A program made the position numbers and the translations under genes. From contig NC_050722.1 in the NCBI RefSeq assembly GCF_013402915.1, positions 62,001-126,000 of the forward strand: a stretch of 64,000 bases of DNA, in the 5' to 3' direction. Positions 29,768 to 39,727 of the stretch are shown here, one piece after another. Positions within the stretch are counted from its first letter, which is position 1. Every line of letters starts with the position of its first letter. Origin of the DNA: Zygotorulaspora mrakii (taxonomy: Eukaryota; Ascomycota; Saccharomycetes; Saccharomycetales; Saccharomycetaceae). Below the pieces are notes generated by a model. It saw nothing but the letters and a program-made list of their open reading frames with translations. It had not been told where the DNA came from and ran no database searches.

Positions 29768-32512
29768 CTACATTCTAGATACTATCTTTTGATATAGATT
29801 GTCCAAACAGCTCTCTAATGGATGTTGGATTGTTGTCATACTATGATTTTCTGTGTACTGATCGTATGCATCACTTGTAAAGCCCTTCATATCTATTGGC
29901 TCATTGAAAATCTCGTAATGTAATCGATTTGCGAAATGTGAGAAGATTGGTCTCTCATATTTCAAGTATATTGCTACCAGCGGACTTTTCTTAGTCAACT
30001 TATTAAACGGAATTTCCAGTAGAAGAATTAAATTTTTTACTATATTCTGTAATTCCACCATATCTATATAATCAACCTTGTCTATCATTAAAGCGGCGTA
30101 GTTTGTCTTTTCAATATCTGGACGAGACTTGTGAGCTATTTCAAAATTGATTCTTTTAGAAATGTCGCCTTGAAGTTTTTGAAATTCAATGGACTTTTCT
30201 CGAAGTGCCTCATCGACTCTATAGTATTTATCTTCTAGTTCCTGAATTTTGGCATCCTTCACACTTACTGTGTCCTTTAGCACTTTCTGTTGTTCGTTTT
30301 CATTAATGATTTGTTCTTGTATCTCTGAAATATTTTTGGCAAACTCTTCGACTCTGTTCAGCAAGTCATTCAGCTTTTGTTCGCTTTCCTCCATAGCTGA
30401 CTTTCTAATGCCTTCAACTTCATCCAGCAGAGAGGCATTGACTGTTAGAATTTTTTCCTTTTCGTTCATCATTAATTCTTTATTCCTTTGATTATCAGTA
30501 AGCGTTTTTTCAAGCTCGCTAACCCTATACTCCAAGTGTTCCTTGTTACTTTTAGCATTTGCCAAATCTTTAATTAACAGTTGTGTACGTCTTTTTTGTT
30601 CTTCCACTGCCGATTTCCATTTTGTATCGATGTCATTCAGTAAAGACCTATTTTCTTCTGTAATCCTTTGCAAATTATCCTGTAATTCGTTATGTTTGTT
30701 TTGCTGTTTCTCATAGTAAAATCCAACGATATTCTCATGTTCCATACAAAAGAATGATTCAAAGCTATCTCCATGCTCTTTTCTGTTGAAAGATGTCTCT
30801 ATTATTAATCCTAATTCGATATTAAAGAGTTTCAAACTTCTTACGAACCTTTGGAAATCAGCAGAGAGTGATGTTACGTTCCTCAGGCATTCTGAAGTAA
30901 CCTCATGTTTTTTAGTTTCTTCACTATATTGTTTTAAAATTTTCTCATAGTTCCGGACAGCTTCTTCCGTTGTGGTAGCTGCACTAGCAATGTCTTTCTT
31001 CAGTTGATTTGCGAAAGTATTACTTTCTGTCAATCTAGCATTCAACTTTGTTTTCTCTCTTGTGCCTTGTAAATTTTCGGCTATCTGCTTCTCTAAATCA
31101 GTTTCCTTCTCCGTGATCCTTTTCTTGAGCACTTCTATTAGATTTTCACATTTGACTAGCTTGTTTTCCAGGTCCTTTTTCTCACTGCAGATCTCGTTCT
31201 TTACCTTGCCAAAATTAGCACCCTTTTCTCTCAATTCATTCTGCAGCTTGTTAATAGTATCTTTACTGTCTGCGAATTCTTTCTTCAGGTTCAGATTTTC
31301 GGCTTCAAGGTCACTTGCGCTCCTTTTCATTTGATTGATCTCCTCTACATTTGATATTACGATTTTGCTTTTTTCGTTGATTTCACATACCATACTTTTG
31401 ATGGACTCGCTATTTGCATTCAGAAGTTGTTCAAGTTTATTCAACTGTTCTTTGTGTTGTTCTTGCACCTGATTTTTCTCCAATTTAAACTGTGCATTAA
31501 GTTCTTCAACTTTCTTTTTTGAATTTTGAGCTTCTCTTTTTAGCAACTCATTAATTTCCAACGACTTCTCAATAGCTTGGCATTTAAGTTTTTCGAGCAT
31601 AGTGTCAATACTTGCATGATATTTCGAGGCATGTTCCCCGTCTTTCCCTATCGCAACAGTTTTACCATTGCTTGCCATCAAAGATTGTATCGCTTTAATT
31701 CTTGTCTTATAACTATCAATTTCTCGTATTCTTTCCTGCTCTTTTAGTTCTGCTAACCTCCTGAGCTCATTCAATTGCTCCTCCCGTGCAACAATACTGC
31801 TTTCTTTCGTATTAACTATTTCCTCCAAAGAAGTTATTTCCTTAGTTTTATCACGCAAAGCTTTCTTAATTTGAACGACTTCATCATTCATTTTTTCTTG
31901 ATCCTGTCTCTGAGTTTCATTAATCGCTTTCAACTTTTCAATTTCATCGCGAAGTTCCAGTATATCCTCAAGGGTCTCCCTCCTTGCGTCCTCCTTCATT
32001 AGCTCTTCCTTTTGCAAATCCAAATCTCTTTGCGTATCTTTTCCGTTTTTTGAGCCACCTGCCATTCGAGTTTGAGCTAACGGAGTGGATTGGCCTGCAA
32101 CGTTTCGTATTGATTCATCATTCGAGTTTTGACCTGCTGCAAAATCATGCTTTTCCGACGTAGCTGCCTCTAAGTTTTGACCGTTTGAGGGAGGTCTAGC
32201 ACCCGATGGTAGTCTACGGGCTGTGGAATGAGACGAGTCTGTGGCATTATCTGCTTCCTTGACCTCACTTCCTGTCGTTGAATCAGGTTGAACTCCTCGC
32301 TGAACATCAATTTCCCGGGCAACAGCCAATGCTTGCTTTTTGGTCCCCAATGTTCCGATAAAACTCCAGGGATTGATGCGCACTGGACTTCCCGTAGTTC
32401 CTAGCATGGACTTGTAATCAGCTTTGATTGCTTTCTCTACCTCGTCCAAGTAATCTTGTTCTGTCTGTGGCTGCTTGAGGGAAGGAATCGACAAATCTAA
32501 TCTGGCAGTCAT
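29768..32512 (-). CDS. CNM67: Spindle pole body outer plaque protein, CNM67/ADY3 ancestor-type
   Basis: This is a 914-residue protein with a long coiled coil (about 165-800, heptad-rich Glu/Lys/Leu) and a compact C-terminal domain (about 800-914, ending LESCLDNLYQKIVSRM). The N-terminus (MTARLDLSIPSLKQP) is followed by a disordered linker. In S. cerevisiae the duplicated pair is CNM67 (YNL225C, 581 aa), which anchors the outer plaque to Spc42, and ADY3 (YDL239C, 790 aa), which works at the prospore membrane leading edge. This single unduplicated copy may do both jobs; that is inference. Position between JJJ1 and SQS1 is as for CNM67. Confidence 0.85.
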   Translation of the reverse strand: MTARLDLSIPSLKQPQTEQDYLDEVEKAIKADYKSMLGTTGSPVRINPWSFIGTLGTKKQALAVAREIDVQRGVQPDSTTGSEVKEADNATDSSHSTARRLPSGARPPSNGQNLEAATSEKHDFAAGQNSNDESIRNVAGQSTPLAQTRMAGGSKNGKDTQRDLDLQKEELMKEDARRETLEDILELRDEIEKLKAINETQRQDQEKMNDEVVQIKKALRDKTKEITSLEEIVNTKESSIVAREEQLNELRRLAELKEQERIREIDSYKTRIKAIQSLMASNGKTVAIGKDGEHASKYHASIDTMLEKLKCQAIEKSLEINELLKREAQNSKKKVEELNAQFKLEKNQVQEQHKEQLNKLEQLLNANSESIKSMVCEINEKSKIVISNVEEINQMKRSASDLEAENLNLKKEFADSKDTINKLQNELREKGANFGKVKNEICSEKKDLENKLVKCENLIEVLKKRITEKETDLEKQIAENLQGTREKTKLNARLTESNTFANQLKKDIASAATTTEEAVRNYEKILKQYSEETKKHEVTSECLRNVTSLSADFQRFVRSLKLFNIELGLIIETSFNRKEHGDSFESFFCMEHENIVGFYYEKQQNKHNELQDNLQRITEENRSLLNDIDTKWKSAVEEQKRRTQLLIKDLANAKSNKEHLEYRVSELEKTLTDNQRNKELMMNEKEKILTVNASLLDEVEGIRKSAMEESEQKLNDLLNRVEEFAKNISEIQEQIINENEQQKVLKDTVSVKDAKIQELEDKYYRVDEALREKSIEFQKLQGDISKRINFEIAHKSRPDIEKTNYAALMIDKVDYIDMVELQNIVKNLILLLEIPFNKLTKKSPLVAIYLKYERPIFSHFANRLHYEIFNEPIDMKGFTSDAYDQYTENHSMTTIQHPLESCLDNLYQKIVSRM

Positions 32513-32718
32513 CTTATAAGCACCTTTGAAAGCTGCCGCTTATATAATATGCCACAAAGTTCAATACCAATAATCTCGTTTTCGCAGATGTTTTTGTGCT
32601 TACCTTTTTCATTGTCGCGTTATAAGGATTATTATGCGCGCCTTAACTGATTTCATATATGTAGTACAAAAGGAAGTTAACTATACAACTATGAGAAAGT
32701 GCAGCAGGATAAGCGCCT

Positions 32719-35049
32719 TCAAAGTTCAGTATTTTCCGTATGACGTAAACCTGATTTGTTCTTCTTTACCTTTGCCATCACAGGTTCGCTTATTCCCTTG
32801 TTGCCTTGAGCACCAAGGCCTTCACCGTCTACCCAACCCAGTTTCTCCAGCATTCTCCTTCCAACATTTTCTTGACCGATCTCAGGGGCATCTTTACCAA
32901 CGTATTCACCTTCTACCGTGTGAAACTTTCCCTTAGAAGTTCCTTTCCTTTCATGTATTTCTGTTGGTCTAGCCACATCAATTCTCATAAATATTGGTCG
33001 CCGCCGCACCAATTGGTCGATTAATTGATAGTTTGGAAAGTTCCTGTGCGTTTTCCTTGATTTTTGTGCCATGACATGCGTTTTGTTTCCTCTCCCCTGC
33101 TTCAATGAATTGGTGTGATAGTGCTTTGCGAACTTCATGATGGTCTGGTTTCCATGAGGATCGAGAGGCGGAAATAACAGGCTCTCCGCGTCTCTTCTCA
33201 TGAACAGCTCAAATTCATCTTTTATATTCTGTACATGCATGCCAAACGGGTATTTCTTGAACATATCACAAGAATTCTCACTTGCCTCATGAATAAAATC
33301 CTTTTTAGTTCTCCTTTTCTTAGATTTATTATCAAGTCTAGTCTTAAATTTGTCCTGTAAAGTTGCTATACTTTCTGTATCCAATGCAATCGAGTCATCG
33401 ATCAATAATCTCTTTTTCATGCCCTTACCCGATATAGGTAGGGACTTTGTTTCGTACTCTTCATTACGATAGGAGCTATACTTTTCTGTGTATGCTATGA
33501 GGTCATCGAGACCTTCTCTCATGTCTGGGCTAACAAAATCGCTTGATGGGTAATCCATATCGTCGTCTTCTTCTTCGTTTTCGGTATCAGAGAAAGGAAT
33601 ATCTGAAAATGATGGTTCAGGTAAGTCATCTTGTGGAATTATAGAATTTTTGATGAATCTCAGGTAGGCTGGTAAACGGTGATCCGGCAGACCTATCTCG
33701 TCAGTCATAAAGTCCGAGAAGATATCTTGAGAAATCCATCTGTGCTCATGGTCGGCAAATAACCTGAAGCATCTGACGAAGTACAGGCAGTCATTCAATC
33801 CTTCCCTTACGTTAGTAACGGAAACTTCAGACACATCGACCACAAAGTCCTCATCAAGGAATCCAAATTCGGGATTTAGTGCTGATCCGTCAGAATTGGT
33901 AACAGATTCTTCTAAATGTAATGTCTGCATGTTACTAGACAGTTCAGGGCTTCCTGTATTGTTTCTGGCATTTCCTTCTTCGATAAATCGCTCATTTGAC
34001 ACCACCTCTTCCTGTACACATTCTTCGGAATCTTCTTTCAAGTATTCTCCTGCTATTTCCTTCTCTGATGCACTATCTATCTCTTCGAGCATTACTTCCT
34101 TTATATCTTCGAAGTCCCATTCGCTGTCTTCTTCGTGTGTCTCAGAGCTTGACTCAGAATTAGTCGAGTTTTCAGGTGAGTGGAGCACATTATGAAGAAC
34201 ATTTGCTATATAGCTGCCGTACGGATTTGGATTTTTCAATCTGGAGTCAGGAATTCTAACAAGAGTAGCTCCGTTATCATCTTGTTGAGTCGAGAGTTGC
34301 ATTTTTCCAACTGTGATAGTTTCATCATATTCCAATTCATTTGAGAAAGATCTAGTTTTGGGCGGTATCACACCTTTAACGACCAATTCTCGAATAGGCA
34401 AGACCACATCTCTCTTTGTAGGTTCACCTGCTTCATCAACAAAAAAAAGTTCACTGCTGTCCAGCTTCGAAATATTAGTATTTATTTTAGAATGATTTTG
34501 CCTCAAAGGAGGGGACTCTTGAGCATTTTGAGCCGGAGCTTCTTGAGAAAGATTTGCTTCAACTGTTGAGTTTTTATCATTGGCTGCTGCAGGGTCTTGC
34601 AACAACGGGCTTCCGTTCCTTTTTCGAAGCTGTTCTATCAGATCGTGCGATGGATCATATAATTCTTTGGACTTCACGAACTGCATTGGCCTCTTCCTGA
34701 AACTTGCCCATTCTGTATTCCTCGAATCTGACGTGGAATCGTTCCGATGACCTGGTCTTGTACCACCCGTTTTCATAGATTTTTCTTTATTCGACCGGTT
34801 GAAATAGTAGTCTTCAACTGCGTTGTGAGTTATGTACCGTCTTCCTGAGCCGTCGTCCAAGTCTGAAAGATCTGGGTTGCTCAAATCGCCACCTGCTAGT
34901 GGTACCTGGGAGGAAAAATTTGTCGTAGAACCCCCATTTCCAGCCTCAGCTTTTTTCTTGTGTCCTCTTGAGCCCTTTTTGCTACCTTTATATCCTCCTC
35001 GCCTGTTTGAACGACTTGTGTCACGGTAATGGCTATGCCTTTTGGCCAT
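32719..35049 (-). CDS. SQS1: Sqs1/Pfa1, G-patch activator of the Prp43 helicase
   Basis: The first in-frame ATG is at 35049 (MAKRHSHYRD), giving 776 residues (767 in S. cerevisiae). The basic N-terminus (RSNRRGGYKGSKKGSRGHKK) may be a nuclear/nucleolar signal. An acidic middle region follows (about 290-520). An R3H nucleic-acid-binding domain lies at about 602-670 (IKDEFELFMRRDAESLLFPP). The C-terminal G-patch is at about 732-776 (MLEKLGWVDGEGLG). The G-patch stimulates Prp43 in 20S pre-rRNA processing and spliceosome disassembly. It diverges from ATG4 across only 213 bp. Confidence 0.95.
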   Translation of the reverse strand: MAKRHSHYRDTSRSNRRGGYKGSKKGSRGHKKKAEAGNGGSTTNFSSQVPLAGGDLSNPDLSDLDDGSGRRYITHNAVEDYYFNRSNKEKSMKTGGTRPGHRNDSTSDSRNTEWASFRKRPMQFVKSKELYDPSHDLIEQLRKRNGSPLLQDPAAANDKNSTVEANLSQEAPAQNAQESPPLRQNHSKINTNISKLDSSELFFVDEAGEPTKRDVVLPIRELVVKGVIPPKTRSFSNELEYDETITVGKMQLSTQQDDNGATLVRIPDSRLKNPNPYGSYIANVLHNVLHSPENSTNSESSSETHEEDSEWDFEDIKEVMLEEIDSASEKEIAGEYLKEDSEECVQEEVVSNERFIEEGNARNNTGSPELSSNMQTLHLEESVTNSDGSALNPEFGFLDEDFVVDVSEVSVTNVREGLNDCLYFVRCFRLFADHEHRWISQDIFSDFMTDEIGLPDHRLPAYLRFIKNSIIPQDDLPEPSFSDIPFSDTENEEEDDDMDYPSSDFVSPDMREGLDDLIAYTEKYSSYRNEEYETKSLPISGKGMKKRLLIDDSIALDTESIATLQDKFKTRLDNKSKKRRTKKDFIHEASENSCDMFKKYPFGMHVQNIKDEFELFMRRDAESLLFPPLDPHGNQTIMKFAKHYHTNSLKQGRGNKTHVMAQKSRKTHRNFPNYQLIDQLVRRRPIFMRIDVARPTEIHERKGTSKGKFHTVEGEYVGKDAPEIGQENVGRRMLEKLGWVDGEGLGAQGNKGISEPVMAKVKKNKSGLRHTENTEL

Positions 35050-35262
35050 TATCAATTACCAGTGGTATATATTCCTCTTGATATTGTTCAAACTTGTCTT
35101 TTTAAAAGCTTCTAAGTAGAGTCAATCTTTGAATATATTGCAATTTCAGCTCTGTTAACGAAGCTCAAAAGAAAGGGAGCATTTAATGAACAAGCAATAA
35201 AAAACAAAAAAGTAGAATTAGATACGCACACATAGGATTGAAGCTGGAGGGCTCCTTACATC

Positions 35263-36672
35263 ATGGAATTTATGCAGAGAATTTCCCACCAACTGATAGA
35301 TCCGCTGGAGGAAGAGAAAGACGAAGAGAGCTTTATTGTCCTGGGAATATATTATCCGGCAATACTTACTCAACAACAGCAAGACAAGAAAGGTGTGTCC
35401 GGTTCAGGATTTCTTAATAGCTTCTTCTCCAGGAATGACGAAGAAAACCCAGATTTCCTTTCGGATGTTCACTCACGAATACACCTTACTTATAGAACAA
35501 GATTCGCACCAATTCCTCGGGCTGCTGACGGGCCTTCACCTCTTAGTTTCCACTTCCTCTTTAGAGATAACCCTTTGAATACGATTGAAAATGTTCTATT
35601 CAACTCAGATTGCTTTAATACTGATATAGGATGGGGATGCATGATCCGTACAGGACAAAGCCTTTTGGCGAATGCAATACAAATAGCACTGCTGGGAAGA
35701 GGTTTTAGAGTGAATGAAGACGGTACCGGTAGTGAATCAGAAATACTTGGCATGTTCATGGATAATTTTGAGGCCCCATTTTCGATACATAATTTCGTCA
35801 AGAAAGGCCTTGAATTATCAAATAAAAAACCTGGAGAATGGTTTGGGCCAGCAGCCACCTCGAGAAGTATCCAAAGTCTTCTACGCGATTTCTCCGAATG
35901 TGGACTAGATGAGTGTCTTATTTCTGTGTCGTCGGGTGACGTATATGAGGAGGAAGTTGAAGAGTTGCTCGGCAAGAATGAGAATGGTAAGATACTATTA
36001 TTGTTAGGGGTTAAACTTGGCATAAACGGCATTAACGAATACTATTGGGATGAAATTAAGGAAATTCTGGGATCAGAATTCTCTGTTGGGATAGCGGGAG
36101 GCAGGCCCTCCTCGTCTTTATATTTCATTGGATACAGAAATAACGAATTAATATATCTGGATCCCCACAACCCGCAGCCATCTGTACAACCAGGAAATGA
36201 ATCTCTTTTTTATGAGTCATGTCACACCGTCAACTATGGTAAGTTATCACTATCTGATCTTGATCCTTCTATGCTGATAGGAATTCTGATATCAGGTAGA
36301 GATCATTGGGTAAAATGGAAGGAGAGCACCAAATCGTCAAGAATATTCAATGTGCTGAATAAAAGACCTTCTGATTTTGACATAGCTTGTGATGATGAAA
36401 TAGAGAGTATAAATTCCGATTCCAATGACAATGGTTTGCTTGTCGAAGGCGATTATGTTGATGTCAAGCCTTTCTCACAATTACATTGTAATTCTTGCTG
36501 TGAAATAGATGACAGTTATCAAGATGTACAATGCAAAAAGCAACAGATCATGGTAATGGATGATAATGAGGCGTCTAGTAATGCCGTCGATGTAGAGGTT
36601 GAGAAAGTTCTTGTGGAAAGAGAAACTATCGATATGGTCGATGGAGAAGCCTTGAAACTCGCAACCGAATAA
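35263..36672 (+). CDS. ATG4: Autophagy cysteine protease Atg4
   Basis: This is a 469-residue protein (494 in S. cerevisiae) of peptidase family C54. It processes newly made Atg8 and later releases Atg8 from phosphatidylethanolamine. The catalytic residues are visible: Cys126 in DIGWGCMIRTGQ, and Asp300 and His302 in YLDPHNPQ. The C-terminal 90 residues are acidic and divergent. The gene shares a short bidirectional promoter with SQS1. A complete hAT transposon begins 68 bp after the stop codon, so ATG4 3' processing signals must lie in that short stretch or inside the element. Confidence 0.97.
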   Translation: MEFMQRISHQLIDPLEEEKDEESFIVLGIYYPAILTQQQQDKKGVSGSGFLNSFFSRNDEENPDFLSDVHSRIHLTYRTRFAPIPRAADGPSPLSFHFLFRDNPLNTIENVLFNSDCFNTDIGWGCMIRTGQSLLANAIQIALLGRGFRVNEDGTGSESEILGMFMDNFEAPFSIHNFVKKGLELSNKKPGEWFGPAATSRSIQSLLRDFSECGLDECLISVSSGDVYEEEVEELLGKNENGKILLLLGVKLGINGINEYYWDEIKEILGSEFSVGIAGGRPSSSLYFIGYRNNELIYLDPHNPQPSVQPGNESLFYESCHTVNYGKLSLSDLDPSMLIGILISGRDHWVKWKESTKSSRIFNVLNKRPSDFDIACDDEIESINSDSNDNGLLVEGDYVDVKPFSQLHCNSCCEIDDSYQDVQCKKQQIMVMDDNEASSNAVDVEVEKVLVERETIDMVDGEALKLATE

Positions 36673-36739
36673 CATGAATTTGCTGATTATATAGTAAAAC
36701 TATATTCATATTTTTTGTTATGATTAGTACATTTACAGT

Positions 36740-36760
36740 CAAACTTGTTCACCGAGTAAC
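36740..36760 (+). repeat. Left terminal inverted repeat of the hAT element
   Basis: 21 bp, perfect inverse of 39707-39727. It is followed at once by CGGGTAA (36761-36767), a Reb1 core, and then by a 9-bp inverted repeat (ACTTACTCA at 36776-36784, TGAGTAAGT at 36792-36800). Confidence 0.93.
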
Positions 36761-36969
36761 CGGGTAAAGAAAACAACTTACTCAGTAAAAATGAGTAAGT
36801 AAATCGTCCTGTGAATAACCCACTCATCGTAAACAAAACAAGTTACTTTTTATGAAGGCATTGTATACGAGTTGAGTAACCCAAGTATTATCGTCCATAA
36901 TGAGATTTATGATATTTGGATTAAGAATGTGAAATGAAATATCTACGATGACGGTGGCCTTCTCATAAT

Positions 36970-39375
36970 TTACATAGCTGAGCCAGGTGTATTAATGCCC
37001 TCTTGAGACGTAAGCCTTGCAGTTGCAGCACTGTCATCTTGGCTGTCATGCATTTCCTCAGAACTGTCTGATAGGTAACAATCTATGTCATTGTTTTCAT
37101 TATCAAGGTCGAGGTCTGTCTCATTTTCTGAGTCTAGCACGAGAATCGGAGAAGGCTTGTAAAAGCCAAATTTCAAAAACCGATCTCTTAAAAGCATTAG
37201 AGTTTGTACATTCTTATAATGAAGCCGTGCTCTGTCTTTCCTAACCACTCTTCCCGCAAGAGAAAAGCAGCGCTCTACATCACATGAGCTTACTTTGGTG
37301 TATAACAGAGACATGGCTAGCTTGAAGAGAGATGGATACTTGCAGCGATTTGCGTGCCACCATTTTATTGCGTCAATCCTGGACAGACCACTTGCCACTG
37401 GCTCACTTTGGTATCTGTGCCATTCCTCAAGATTTTCATTAACGTCGCATACTGAGGCTGTGGAATATGTTTCGGTGGGTTGCGGTTGTTCATGAACATT
37501 AAAGCATCTGTAATAGTCTTCCTCTCGCCCGATAGTTGAGAGCTCCGGGCTTGCTTGCTGCCCATTACCTAGCTCAACGCCTTCTTCGTTCAAGTACATT
37601 CTAATAAAATTGTTAACTTGGTTCATCCTTAGATTGAACTCATCAATTTCCATCATTCTGTAAAGCTGCTCGTGTTTCGCCGTTGGATCGAGCATGACGG
37701 CCGCATAATACAATGGGTTAGCCTGAATGTGTGATAAATAATTTTGATAGCATAAGTATGCGACGTTGATGGCTTCAAGAACAATATTCTTTTCATCAAA
37801 GGACAATGTATCGGGGCCGTTTAGAAAAGAGAAATCCATACCTTTTTTAGATTTAGGAATTTCCTTTCCCGTGGATACGTTCAGGCAACTCTTGTAAAAG
37901 TGTCCCAAAAGGTAGTATAAAGGAACTCCTTGAGGTAAATTGTTATATTCTTCATCTTGGAACTTTTTGTTCACGTAATCAAAAATCTTGCCGCACTCAA
38001 CAAAATAAGCTAACATATTGATGGTTTTAGAATCAAACGAAATATGATCTTGAATCCTCGTAACTAAATGGTCTTGACCACGTTCCTGTACGAGTCCAAG
38101 CCAATTCTTGTAGGCTTTGTAATTTTCTAAGAATATTTTGACTTGCTTCCATGTAAAAAGCCACCTAGTGGGAGACTCATAAGGAATTAAAGGTAAATTA
38201 TTCTTTTTCAGACTGGAGTTGATTGCGGTTGAATATCGCATTATTTTTGCTAGCTTTCTGATCTTTTTGAAGGCATTAGAGAAAAGAGAATTCCGGGACA
38301 AGCTTTTGATAATCCTTTGAAATTGCAGATTCAAAACATGACTCGCACAGCGTATAAAACGAACTTTTCCAACCAGCCGATGGCCTCTTGGTCTAAGTCC
38401 ATTAAAATGATCGTATATTAGATTAACGTGAAAGTTGCCATTGTTTGAAGCGTTATCCATAGTGATGGTTCCGAGTTTATCAACAAGATCATATTCCTCC
38501 ATTACAGACATGAATGTATCACACATATTCTTGCCCGTATGTTTCTTGTCCCCTAAACTAACAAAATCGAGTAAATGAGTGTTGCTCGCTTCACCGTGTA
38601 TATTTAGTAATAACCTTGAACCATTGCTGGCTTCAAGTAGCTCTTTGTTCAAAATATTTGGAGCAAAAGATACCATAATGGCAAGAAAAGACTGACTGTT
38701 ACCTGCTGTCCATATATCCAATTGCACGTTGACTAGAGTGGTATCTTTCAAATTTTGCCGCAGAGTATCATTGAGACAGTCTCTAAAATGCTGTATCTTT
38801 TTAGTCAATGTAGTCCTGGACTGAATGAACGTGTTTCCCCCATATTTTCTATTGAGATGGCTCCAAGTACTTAAACGGACAAAATTGAAAGGAAGAAATC
38901 CCTCCGTTATTAGAAGTAAGCTCTCCAAAGTACCTGGATGTTTGTTGCATTCTCGTATCAATGCCTCTGTTAAGTGAAGTGATTTAGAAGATTTTGACAT
39001 TGTATCCAGTGTCTGCATTTTGAGAACTTTTTTCTCTTTCAGCACAGAACGATGTACAGCCGTTATATGTTTTGACAAATTCCCAGTAGACTCACCTTCT
39101 TTGTAAGTCTTCCCACAGTAATTGCACCTGGCAACTTTCCTCCCATGCTTGAAAAAAAACTGAAAATGCGATTTAAATGAAGATCTTCCCATCCATCCAG
39201 ATGTAATCTTTTTCTGCTGCTCGGATTGATTAGCGTTCGAAGTTGAAGCTATCACGTTCTCATTTGGAGGAGTTAAGGGTTCTGAGGAGCTGCAATGCGC
39301 CAATGGTGTGTTCAACGGCATCGTCTGCTCCACAATTGTGACCTCATCATCACTTGATGACTCCAAGCTCGGCAT
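36970..39375 (-). CDS. hAT transposase with BED zinc finger
   Basis: 801 residues without interruption. An N-terminal BED-type zinc finger lies at about 66-115, with Cys84, Cys87, His103 and His108 (RCNYCGKTY, SKHITAVH). The RNase H-like catalytic triad expected for hAT is present: Asp220 (VNVQLDIWTAGN), Asp307 (GTITMDNASNNG) and Glu701 (SSCDVERCFSLAG). The family's C-x2-H motif (Cys343/His346, RCASHVLNL) and the conserved Arg404-Trp405 (SPTRW) are also there. The C-terminal hAT dimerisation region is at about 668-740. The tail (745-801) is acidic. Every feature of an active enzyme is present; activity itself is not shown. Confidence 0.95.
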   Translation of the reverse strand: MPSLESSSDDEVTIVEQTMPLNTPLAHCSSSEPLTPPNENVIASTSNANQSEQQKKITSGWMGRSSFKSHFQFFFKHGRKVARCNYCGKTYKEGESTGNLSKHITAVHRSVLKEKKVLKMQTLDTMSKSSKSLHLTEALIRECNKHPGTLESLLLITEGFLPFNFVRLSTWSHLNRKYGGNTFIQSRTTLTKKIQHFRDCLNDTLRQNLKDTTLVNVQLDIWTAGNSQSFLAIMVSFAPNILNKELLEASNGSRLLLNIHGEASNTHLLDFVSLGDKKHTGKNMCDTFMSVMEEYDLVDKLGTITMDNASNNGNFHVNLIYDHFNGLRPRGHRLVGKVRFIRCASHVLNLQFQRIIKSLSRNSLFSNAFKKIRKLAKIMRYSTAINSSLKKNNLPLIPYESPTRWLFTWKQVKIFLENYKAYKNWLGLVQERGQDHLVTRIQDHISFDSKTINMLAYFVECGKIFDYVNKKFQDEEYNNLPQGVPLYYLLGHFYKSCLNVSTGKEIPKSKKGMDFSFLNGPDTLSFDEKNIVLEAINVAYLCYQNYLSHIQANPLYYAAVMLDPTAKHEQLYRMMEIDEFNLRMNQVNNFIRMYLNEEGVELGNGQQASPELSTIGREEDYYRCFNVHEQPQPTETYSTASVCDVNENLEEWHRYQSEPVASGLSRIDAIKWWHANRCKYPSLFKLAMSLLYTKVSSCDVERCFSLAGRVVRKDRARLHYKNVQTLMLLRDRFLKFGFYKPSPILVLDSENETDLDLDNENNDIDCYLSDSSEEMHDSQDDSAATARLTSQEGINTPGSAM

Positions 39376-39706
39376 TTCCCTTGGATATGAGAATGGCGAG
39401 GGATGTCTTTCTGAAGTACTACTTACTCGATATCAAATGGATCGAAAACAACTAATGTGAAGCAATGGCGGCAACGCATCATCTACAGACGCGTAACTGC
39501 TATCCGACTATACAAATCTTGAACAGAAATAACTAAAGTTAGTGCAGGGAATAGGTGGAGTCATGTGATACAATGTTTTTGAGTAGTTGGTGGGTAACTC
39601 TTTTATACGAATCAGGTAACTCTAATTCTTTCACGTTATATATGATATGTATTCGAGTTACCCATCGTGCTGAAGACTAGGTACTTAATGTAGTTACGTA
39701 CATAGT

Positions 39707-39727
39707 GTTACTCGGTGAACAAGTTTG
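39707..39727 (-). repeat. Right terminal inverted repeat of the hAT element
   Basis: 21 bp, perfect inverse of 36740-36760. Inward of it are further GTTAC-type motifs: GGGTAACTC near 39594, AGGTAACTC near 39613 and GAGTTACCC near 39655. These could be subterminal transposase-binding repeats. Confidence 0.92.

Larger units (their letters stand above)
36740..39727 (-). mobile_element. Complete hAT-superfamily DNA transposon
   Basis: 2,988 bp bounded by perfect 21-bp terminal inverted repeats (36740-36760 and 39707-39727; both ends begin CAAACTTGTT reading inward). It is flanked by the direct repeat ATTTACAGT at 36731-36739 and 39728-36736 plus 3000 (that is, 39728-39736). hAT elements duplicate 8 bp, so one of the nine matching bases is probably chance or a terminal base of the element. 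One intact transposase gene lies inside on the minus strand. Subterminal regions on both sides repeat GAGTAAC/GGGTAAC motifs. Identical repeats and target duplication with an unbroken gene point to a recent, possibly still mobile insertion. Related hAT families are known in Lachancea, Kluyveromyces and relatives. Confidence 0.93.
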
